Below are positions 33,869 to 41,508 of a stretch of DNA of 64,000 nucleotides, piece after piece. A program made the position numbers and the translations under genes. The notes beneath the pieces were generated by a model that saw nothing but the letters and a program-made list of their open reading frames with translations, had not been told where the DNA came from and did no database searches. The stretch is taken from NCBI RefSeq assembly GCF_004795055.1, contig NZ_SSBJ01000018.1:1-64000 (forward strand), read 5' to 3'. The stretch's first letter is position 1. Each line of letters begins with the position of its first letter. The stretch comes from Streptomyces sp. A1136 (GTDB taxonomy: Bacteria; Actinomycetota; Actinomycetes; Streptomycetales; Streptomycetaceae).

Positions 33869-35266
33869 TCAGGAGGAGAAAGCAGTGACGAGGCCGACGT
33901 GCTGGGCGGGGTCGAAGGCGTCCTGCGGGCGGGTGGCGAAGCGGGCGTCGAGGCGGGCGAACGGCTCCTCGTGGCCGGTGGCGGGGTCGTAGGCGAGGCA
34001 GAAGACGAACTGCGCGCCGTCCGTGCCCAGGGCGATGGGCATGGAGACGATCACCCCGGTGCGGGTGGCGGGATTCCAGGCCAGGTCGAGGTCGGCGAGG
34101 GCCCGGTGGAAGGCGGCGCCGTCGGGGACGTGCCAGGTCGGGGGGACGTGGTACTCGACGACCGCGCGGGCCGGGCGGGCGGAGGTGTCGACGATCCGGT
34201 GCGCGATGACCTGGTAGATGTGCAGGCTCCCGGAGACCTGGGCGTTGACCTCGGTGAAGTAGATGCGGCCGTCAGGGGTGGTGATGGCGTCGGCGGACAG
34301 GTGGCCGCGGTAGCCGAGCGCCCGGTAGGCCTCGGCGAGCCGGGTGCCGCCGTCGACCAGGCGGGCGTGCAGCAGCGGGTCCAGGCCCTGGAGCGGGACG
34401 GTCTGATGGGACAGACGGCGGCCGACATAGTGCAGGCGGCCCTGCTCGGTCGGGCAGGTCCCGGAGTCGTCCGCGTAGTGCTCGGAGTAGATCGCCTCGG
34501 CGTTCGGGGCGAACGCGGCGACAACCACGGGGTGGCGGCCGTCGGCCGACGCCCAGTCCCAGCGCTCCTGCCAGTACGCCGCGACTCCGGCCGGGCCCGG
34601 TGCGAGGTGGTGCAGGTGCCGGGCGCCGACGTGGTCGGTGGCCAGCCGGCTGTCGGGGGCGAGAAGAATCTGGTTGCCGACGCCGGCGCCGTTGTGGGCC
34701 TGCTGGACCACCACCGCCTCCGCCTGGTCCAGGAGCCGGCAGGTGGCGGCGACGGCCTCCGCGCGGGAGCGGCAGACCTCGCCGGGAACGGTGGGGACGC
34801 CCGCTGCGGCGGCGATGGCCCGGAAGTTGGCCTTGTTGTTGCCGATCTCGGCGCCGCCCTGCCCGAAGTACGCCCCGCCGGGCATCCGGCCGGCCAGCCC
34901 CAGGGCGCTGGCGAAGCGGGCGACGGAGGCCGAGGGCCACAGGGCGAAGATCTCCCCGACGGCCTGCGGGCCGCCTGCGGGGCGCAGGGCGGCGCGGACC
35001 TGGTCGAGGAAGGCGGGGTCGGTGAGGGATTCGGGGTCCAGGAGCATCCCGCCGTGCCGACCGGGCGGGGTGGTCAGGACGGTGACCTCGCCGGGGCCGA
35101 TGCCGGTGAGGGTGAGGGCGTAGTCGAGGAAGGCGGGATCGGGTTCGGTGCACAGGATCAGGACGTCGCCGGGGCGGGCGAACCAGGCCAGGCGCTGGGT
35201 CCAGGCCCGCATGTCCGTACGAGCGCGGATCGCGGGGTCGATGTGGTTGCCGATCAGGATGCGCAA
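33869..35266 (-). CDS. PGM1-like ATP-grasp peptide ligase
   Basis: A 465-residue ligase with a preATP-grasp N-terminal domain (ILIGNHIDPAIRARTDM, GDVLILCTEPD) and an ATP-grasp core (AVVVQQAHNGAGVGNQI, then YFTEVNAQVSG with the metal-binding Glu/Asn). Related enzymes such as the pheganomycin ligase PGM1 couple a non-standard amino acid to a peptide without a carrier protein. The ATG at 35266 lies 41 bases after the P450 stop. In this cluster it would join a modified amino acid to a second unit. The substrate is not predictable from sequence alone. Confidence 0.85.
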   Translation of the reverse strand: MRILIGNHIDPAIRARTDMRAWTQRLAWFARPGDVLILCTEPDPAFLDYALTLTGIGPGEVTVLTTPPGRHGGMLLDPESLTDPAFLDQVRAALRPAGGPQAVGEIFALWPSASVARFASALGLAGRMPGGAYFGQGGAEIGNNKANFRAIAAAAGVPTVPGEVCRSRAEAVAATCRLLDQAEAVVVQQAHNGAGVGNQILLAPDSRLATDHVGARHLHHLAPGPAGVAAYWQERWDWASADGRHPVVVAAFAPNAEAIYSEHYADDSGTCPTEQGRLHYVGRRLSHQTVPLQGLDPLLHARLVDGGTRLAEAYRALGYRGHLSADAITTPDGRIYFTEVNAQVSGSLHIYQVIAHRIVDTSARPARAVVEYHVPPTWHVPDGAAFHRALADLDLAWNPATRTGVIVSMPIALGTDGAQFVFCLAYDPATGHEEPFARLDARFATRPQDAFDPAQHVGLVTAFSS

Positions 35267-35307
35267 GGGGGTCTCCGAGCAGAGGCTGGGCGGCGAGGGC
35301 GCCGTTG

Positions 35308-36480
35308 TCAGGGGTGGAGGGTGGCGGGCAGGGCGGCGAAGGTGCGCATCGTGGCCGAGGGCTGCCGACGGGCCGTGCCAGCCGGCAGGATCGGGGTGGG
35401 GTGGGTGCGCAGGGCGTCGAGGGTGGCGCGCAGGGCCGCTTGGGCGGCACGGGTGCCGATGCAGGAGTGGGTGCCCCAGCCGTAGCCGAGGTGCCGGTTA
35501 TCGCGGCGGTCCAGCAGCAGCTGGTCGGGGTGGGGGAAGCGGGCGGGGTCGCGGTTGGCGGCGGCGAAGAGCAGCACTACCGGGTCGCCGGCCGGGATCG
35601 GGATGCCGGCGATCGTGGACGCCTGGGTGGCGGTGCGGCTGGTGCCCTGGACGGGCCCGTCGAAGCGGACCAGCTCTTCGGCCGCCGCCGGCACCGCCCG
35701 CGGGTCCGTACGCAGCTGTTCCTGTGCCTGCGGGTGGGTGGTGAGGGTGTGCAGGGCGTTGCCGATGGCGGCGGTCGTGGTGCTGTATCCGCCTTGGAAC
35801 ATGACCCGCGCGGTGTTGCGGACGAACAGCTCCTCGGCCTGTCCGGCTCCGGGCGGGGTGTGGGCGCGGACGTGGGCCAGGAGACCGCTCGGGCGGCCGG
35901 TGTCGGTGAACCAGGAGTCCACGAGGGTGGTGAGCTCCTCGCGCGCCTTGCGGCCGGGCTCGACCAGGGCGGGGTCGAGGCCGCCGTCCATGCTGCGCAT
36001 GATCGCGTCGGAGGCGGCGGCGAACTCGGCGAGTGGCGGCTCGTCCACGCCGAGCAGGTCGCAGACCACCGACAGGGACAGCGGGGCGGCCAGCTCTGCC
36101 ATCGCTTCGAACGACGGGTGCTCGGCCGCCTCGCGCAGCAGACCGGTGGCGCGGGTACGGGCGCGGGCCTCCAGGCCGGGCAGGTCTTGGGCGCGCAGGG
36201 CGTTCATGAAGAGCGAGCGCACGCCGGCCTGGTCGGGCGGGTCCAGGGACTGCACGCTCAGGCTCGCCGCGGGCACGGCCTGGCCGGTGCGGCGCCGGTC
36301 GCGGGCGAAGACGGTGTGGTCGCGCAGGACGGCCGTGCAGTCGGCGTACCGGGTGACCAGCCACGAGGACATGCCGTCGTGCCAGGACACCGGGGCCTGC
36401 TCGCGCAGGGCGGCCAGCGCAGGGTAGGGGTTGTTGACGGTGGCGGGGTCGAGGGGTTCGTAGGTCAGCACCGGCAGCAC
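35308..36480 (-). CDS. Cytochrome P450
   Basis: A 390-residue bacterial P450, first gene of the biosynthetic operon. The haem-binding loop is HLGYGWGTHSCIGTRAAQ with the ligand Cys; Tyr replaces the usual Phe. The ExxR pair is in EELVRF, and the I-helix reads VMFQGGYSTTT, lacking the usual Ala-Gly acid pair but keeping Thr. It is soluble and needs separate ferredoxin partners, which are not encoded nearby. Probable role: oxidising an amino-acid side chain or the final peptide. Confidence 0.9.
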   Translation of the reverse strand: MLPVLTYEPLDPATVNNPYPALAALREQAPVSWHDGMSSWLVTRYADCTAVLRDHTVFARDRRRTGQAVPAASLSVQSLDPPDQAGVRSLFMNALRAQDLPGLEARARTRATGLLREAAEHPSFEAMAELAAPLSLSVVCDLLGVDEPPLAEFAAASDAIMRSMDGGLDPALVEPGRKAREELTTLVDSWFTDTGRPSGLLAHVRAHTPPGAGQAEELFVRNTARVMFQGGYSTTTAAIGNALHTLTTHPQAQEQLRTDPRAVPAAAEELVRFDGPVQGTSRTATQASTIAGIPIPAGDPVVLLFAAANRDPARFPHPDQLLLDRRDNRHLGYGWGTHSCIGTRAAQAALRATLDALRTHPTPILPAGTARRQPSATMRTFAALPATLHP

Positions 36481-36514
36481 GAGCGTCTCCAGGTGTTCTC
36501 AGGGGTGGGCGTCA

Positions 36515-36556
36515 CAGGGGCCCGGGCCAGACGCTGAGGCCGGACCCGGGCCCCTG
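36515..36556 (-). promoter_or_regulatory. Hairpin in the 5' leader of the biosynthetic operon
   Basis: CAGGGGCCCGGG and CCCGGGCCCCTG form a perfect 12-bp stem with an 18-base loop, 35 bases before the P450 start on the minus strand. Its place in the leader suits attenuation or a terminator. Confidence 0.5.
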
Positions 36557-36578
36557 GTCACGGGGGCACAGCAGGTGA

Positions 36579-36596
36579 TCAGTGGTCGTAGGACAT
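36579..36596 (-). other. Five-codon mini-ORF upstream of P450
   Basis: ATG-TCC-TAC-GAC-CAC-TGA (MSYDH) with a GGGGGG run about 9 bases upstream. It precedes the leader hairpin. It may be a leader peptide for attenuation, or chance. Confidence 0.3.
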
Positions 36597-36815
36597 GGCG
36601 GGGTCACCCCCCTTCGTCCTCGGGATTCGCTGCCCGGTCGGGCTCGCCCCACCAGAGTCGGCCTGCACCTGACCCGGCGTCATTGCCACCGGAGCGAGCG
36701 GACATTGCGGGGCTCCCGCAATACGCCGGACAGGCAGTGACCGAGTGGTGTCGCCGTGTCACAGGGGTGGGCTACGGTTGCCATTCCCGATATCCCGCTC
36801 CCTCCGGGGGTGCCC

Positions 36816-38255
36816 ATGGCCGCCGCCATCGCCCGCTCACGCCGCGCCGTCATCAAGAAAGAGGCAGCCGGCATCCGGATGCGCTGCCAGCGCGAACGCC
36901 TCGACACCGAACAGACCGCCGCCGAGATCCGCCGCGCCCTGCCCGAGGTGCAGCAGCTGGAGGCCTGGAGACTCGCCCTGGGCTGGTCCCGCTCGGAGAC
37001 CATCACCCAGGTCAAGGCCCAGTACGTCGCCGACGGCCTGTTACCGCGAAACCTGTCCGACCCGATGCTGTGCCGGTGGGAACATCGCCCTGGAGAGCGC
37101 CCCGACCGCGAGTACACCGTCATGCTCTGCCGCGCCTACGGCGCCACCCCCGCCCAGCTCGGCCTGGGCTTGACCGAACAAGTCTTTCCGGAACGCGAGT
37201 TGTCCACCGTGATCCGGTACGGTCGGCCCGAGACCGACACGTGCAGCGCTGGCGCACGGGAAATGGTGGTGCACATGACCACAGCCGCCGGCCTTCCGGC
37301 CGTCCGCGAATCCCTCCAGCTCGCCCTCCTCGCCGGCCCCCACGGCAGCACTGAGGTCGCCGAGCTCGCGGACGCGGCCGTCGAGCACTACGCCCTCACC
37401 TACCCCAAGCACCCCGCGTACCTGCTCTTCGAGGAAGTACGAGCCGCCCGCGGCATGCTCACCGACTGTCTGGTCACCGGCCACGTCCCCGAGCAGGTCG
37501 CCGACGGGCTCCACCGCAACGTCGGCTGGCTCTCCGCCTTGATGGGCAACCTCGCCTTCCACCTCGACGATCACACCGGCGCCCGCGCACACCTGGCCAC
37601 TGCCGCCGCCTATGGCAGCCGCACCGACGACGCGCGCCTCACCGCCTGGGCCTTGGGTGCGCAGAGCATGGTCGCCCGTGCCGAGAACCGTTACGAGACC
37701 GCCCTGGCTTACGCCGAGCGGGCCGTCGCCCACGCCCCCGCCGGGCTGCCGAAAGCCCAGGCACACGCCTGGGCGCAGCTGACCTCCCTCGCCTGTCTCG
37801 GCCGCGAGCAGGAAGCCAACACGGCACTCGCCTCGGCCGCCCGCGAGCTCGAAGCCGATCCTGTCGGGTTCGCACCCGGCCGCTTCGGTTTCGACGCCGC
37901 CGAGTACACCCTCCACCAGGCCGAGTCCGCCATCGCACTCGGCCACCACAACCGCGCGCGCAGCACTGCCGAAACGTCCATCACGTCTACCGCAGTCGCC
38001 ACCCCCGGCTGGGCTGCCGCCACCCTCGTCCTCGCGCAAGCCGAGGCACCCACCCAGCCCACGGATGCCGCTCAGCGAGCCCTCGACGTCCTCGACCGCG
38101 TCCCCGCCGCCCGATTGCGGTCGACATCACGCGCACGCCTCGCCCGCCTCGACAAGGTCCTCGCCGACGTTCCGGCCACCGGGGTCGCAGACCTTCACGA
38201 ACGTGTCCGCGCCCTCGTCCCCCTGATCGACAACCACGGCAACGCCAGTACGTGA
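36816..38255 (+). CDS. HTH-TPR transcriptional regulator of the cluster
   Basis: A 479-residue regulator divergent from the P450 operon, 335 bases away. The N-terminal ~110 residues resemble an XRE-like HTH (LEAWRLALGWSRSETITQVK, then MLCRWEHRPGERPDREYTVM), and the rest is a helical TPR-type array (for example ARLTAWALGAQSMVARAENR and YETALAYAERAVAHAPAG). Such proteins are common pathway regulators in Streptomyces. I chose ATG 36816 (GGGGG just upstream); GTG 36756 is in frame. It probably controls the operon on its left. Confidence 0.8.
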   Translation: MAAAIARSRRAVIKKEAAGIRMRCQRERLDTEQTAAEIRRALPEVQQLEAWRLALGWSRSETITQVKAQYVADGLLPRNLSDPMLCRWEHRPGERPDREYTVMLCRAYGATPAQLGLGLTEQVFPERELSTVIRYGRPETDTCSAGAREMVVHMTTAAGLPAVRESLQLALLAGPHGSTEVAELADAAVEHYALTYPKHPAYLLFEEVRAARGMLTDCLVTGHVPEQVADGLHRNVGWLSALMGNLAFHLDDHTGARAHLATAAAYGSRTDDARLTAWALGAQSMVARAENRYETALAYAERAVAHAPAGLPKAQAHAWAQLTSLACLGREQEANTALASAARELEADPVGFAPGRFGFDAAEYTLHQAESAIALGHHNRARSTAETSITSTAVATPGWAAATLVLAQAEAPTQPTDAAQRALDVLDRVPAARLRSTSRARLARLDKVLADVPATGVADLHERVRALVPLIDNHGNAST

Positions 38256-38377
38256 ACACCACGCCTATGGCCTGACCAGGCCGTAGAGCCGAACGGCCAG
38301 CTACCGGGTGTTGCTGGGGCCGGCCCCCGGACGCGATAAGCGGACCGCGTCCTCGCCTGCTGCGCACCCAAGGCGTC

Positions 38378-41350
38378 TGGCTAATCCCCGAGCCCGTGGG
38401 GCGGACTTGCCGCGGGCTGCGAGGCCGGCTCGCTCCGTGGGCTGACGGTGAGCCGGGCGCTCGGGCGGACCCTCATCTGCCGGGTGATGCCCGTGAACCT
38501 AGAAGTTGATCCCCAGGCGCGCGGGGCGGACGTCTATGTCGGCGTCCCGTGGTGTCTGGCCGAGGGTTGATCCCCGGGCGCGCGGGGCGGACATCGTGCA
38601 CGAGGACCAGGAGCACGCAGTCAAGGGTTGATCCCCGGGCGCGCGGGGCGGACGATCACGGCGATCGGGAGTGGTTAGGCGAGGTGGGTTGATCCCCAAA
38701 CGCACAGGGGCGGACCGCCCGGCCGCCTTCGCCCGGCAGATCTCCCGCGACTGCACACGGGTCTCGCACGACGCGATCAGATCCGGCTGATCCCCGGACG
38801 CCGGGGGCGGACAGGACGACGGGGCGACTGTTGGCCTTGGGCTGGGGCTGATCCCCTAACGCGCGGGCGGACCGGGTGGGCTCGTTCGTGCGGCTCATCT
38901 TGACCGGTTGATCCCCGGGCGCGCGGGACGGACCCGGAGATGGCCGGACGGTACGCGTCGGGCTACGGCTGATCACCGGGCGCGCGGGACGGACCACAGG
39001 GAGGTGACGGAGTCCAACACGATCATGGGCTGATCCCCGGGCGCGGCGGGACGGACGCGGGCCGGGTCCAGTTGAAGATTCCCTGCGCCGGCTGATCCCC
39101 GGGCGCGCGGGACGGACCCTTCCCGACCTGCACCAATTCTGGCAGAAGGGTCCATTCTCATTCACTCGGGCACGCGGGGCGGGCGTGCAGCCTCACGCCG
39201 ACCTGTGGCTCTGGTCGGAAATCCCGGTCGCGCGGTCCAGACGCCGAGACTCATTGCCGCCCGAAGGCTGATCCCCGGGCTAGCGGGGGCATAGTCAGGT
39301 CACGGCAGTTGGAGCGCTGGCCGTCTGGCTGATCCCCCGGACATACAAGGTAGACAACCCTGCCGTCGCGCACCCGGTGATCAAGAGGGCTGATCCCCGG
39401 ACGCGCGGTGCGACCAGTTCCGCCATGGTGATGTTGGGCGGCTGATCCCCGGGCGCGCGGGGCGGACCACGCCGGTTTTCCCTCGCGCAGCCAAATGCGC
39501 AGGTTGATCCCCGGGCGCGCGGGGCGGACGGGTGGAGTCCGACCGCCGCGCCGATCTCGGCGGGTTGATCCCCGGGCGCGCGGGGCGGACTGGTCGGCGA
39601 GCGGCTTCTTCTCGCTCTCCATCGGTTGATCCCCGGGCGCGCGGGACGGACTCCGACAGCACCAGCGTTCTGCGACTCGCCGCGGGTTGATCCCCGGGCG
39701 CGCGGGGCGGACCAGAAGGGGTCGGCCTGCTCCGAGGTGATCTGGGGTTGATCCCCGGGCGCGCGGGGCGGACCAGAAGGGGTCGGCCTGCTCCGAGGTG
39801 ATCTGGGGTTGACCCCCGGGCGCGCGGGGCGGACCCCGGTTCGTTCCGCAGCCGCGACCCGCTGTCGGGTTGATCCCCGGGCGCGCGGGGCGGACGGCGA
39901 TCGTGATGGGAAAAAACGAATCGGCGAGGGTTGATCCCCGGGCGCGCGGGGCGGACACCAGACCGTGCAGGTCCGTCGCCTTGGGGTGGGGTTGATCCCC
40001 GGGCGCGCGGGGCGGACGTCATCCGCGTAGACCTCCCGGTCGCTCTCGGCGGTTGATCCCCGGGCGCGCGGGGCGGACTAAGCGTCCACGGACAACGCGA
40101 GTTTCCGACTGGGTTGATCCCCGGGCGCGCGGGGCGGACCCCCCGTGGGGCGGGCGGGTCTAGATCCCCGCCGGTTGATCCCCGGGCGCGCGGGGCGGAC
40201 CCACGGACGTGATCGCCTGGACCCCGAACAGGCGGTTGATCCCCGGGCGCGCGGGGCGGACAGCAGATAGTCCACCGCGATCCGGATCAAGGTGGGTTGA
40301 TCCCCGGGCGCGCGGGGCGGACCCTTCCCGACCTGCACCAATTCTGGCAGCAGGGTCGATTCTCATTCACTTGGCACACGGGGCGGGCGTGTAGTCCCAC
40401 GCCGACCTGTTGCTCCGGTCTGGAAGTCCCGGATCGCGCGGGCCCGACTCCTCCAGACGCCGAGACTCATTGCCGCCAGAGGGCTGGTCCCCGGGCTGGC
40501 GGCGCGGACTCAGCGGTCTTGGGCTGATCGCCGGCGCACGGGGACGATGTCTTCGACTTAGCGAGAGTGCGCGAATCTGGGGCTGTCCCCGGTCATCGGC
40601 AGGCGGCCTGGAAGCCGGGTCGGGGTGATCCCTAAACGGGACCGCCCGGCCGCCTTCGCCCGCCGGATCTCCCGCGACTGCACACGGGTCTCGCACGACG
40701 CGATCAAATCCGCCTGATCCCCGGACGCCCGAGGCGGACAGGACGACGGGGCGACTGTTGGCCTTGAGCTGGGGCTGATCCCCAAACGCGCGGGGACAAC
40801 CGCTCGACCAGCTCCGCCATGGTGATGTTGGGCGGCTGATCCCCGGGCGCGCGGGCGGACCGGGTGGGCTCGCTTGTGCGGCTCATCTTGACCGGCTGAT
40901 CCCCGGATGAGCGGGCCGGACTTGATCTCGGAATGGATGCGCAGCCACTCCCCGGGCTGATCCCCGGGCGCGCGGGGCGGACTCAGGGGCCACGGGACGG
41001 CCGATCGGACAGTGGGGTTGATCCCCGGGCGCGCGAGGGCGGACAGCTGGGCTCGGTCCTGCCGGCCCAAATAGCGGGGTTGATCCCCGGACGCACGGGG
41101 CGGACAGCAAGGCGTCCACCGGGAGCATCCAGCCGCGCGGTTGATCCCCGGGGCGCACGGGGCGAGCGCTTGCCCTGAGCCACCCTGAGATGCAAGCCAC
41201 GCCTGATCCCTGGGCGGGCAGGGCGTATCTCAGGCAACTTGGCTGCACGGACTACGACGACGGGTGATCCCCGGGCGCGCGGGGCGGACCCCGCAGTCGC
41301 CGACGCGCCAGGCCACGGAGGCGGTTGATCCCCGGGCGCGCGGGGCGGAC
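38378..41350 (-). CRISPR. CRISPR array 1 (type I-E)
   Basis: About 48 units of a 29-base repeat at 61-base period (32-base spacers). On the plus strand the repeat reads GGGTTGATCCCCGGGCGC then GCGGGGCGGAC; on the minus strand it matches array 2. Repeats are nearly perfect at 39500-40330 and next to the cas3 end (about 41250-41350), and decay elsewhere (38378-38500, 38690-39400, 40330-40930). Two adjacent spacers are identical (39713-39744 and 39774-39805). Blocks around 38700-39300 recur in diverged form at 40320-40930. The leader is on the cas3 side. Confidence 0.95.
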
Positions 41351-41470
41351 CCTTTCCGAACTGAACTGTCCCTACGGTCGGGTTTGCTCTCACTCACCTA
41401 TTGCTGGGTTGTTGTGTGTTCCCTGGCGTGAGGGAGTTTCTGGGCCACGGTGATTTGCACCCAGGTTGAT
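41351..41470 (-). promoter_or_regulatory. Leader region of CRISPR array 1
   Basis: The spacer-free stretch between the best-preserved terminal repeat and cas3 is relatively T-rich on the plus strand (GTTGTTGTGTGTTCC). It is where the minus-strand array promoter is expected. A lone GGTTGATCCTCG at 41464 resembles a repeat start. Confidence 0.5.
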
Positions 41471-41484
41471 CCTCGTTTCCGAGG
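41471..41484 (-). terminator. Small hairpin after cas3
   Basis: On the minus strand CCTCG-GAAA-CGAGG, a five-bp stem with a GNRA loop, lies 25 bases past the cas3 stop. Short, so only a possible terminator. Confidence 0.35.
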
Positions 41485-41508
41485 CTACGAGCGTACGTTG
41501 CGTCCGGG

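Noticed and set aside
33080..35485. An 801-codon plus-strand open frame
   Set aside because: Antisense to the hydroxylase and peptide ligase genes; Gly/Val/Asp-rich shadow typical of high-GC coding DNA.
38499..41393. Several minus-strand open frames rich in repeated PRARGSTP / RAPGDQP residues
   Set aside because: They are translations of CRISPR repeats and spacers; the 61-base period moves through the frames. No ribosome sites.
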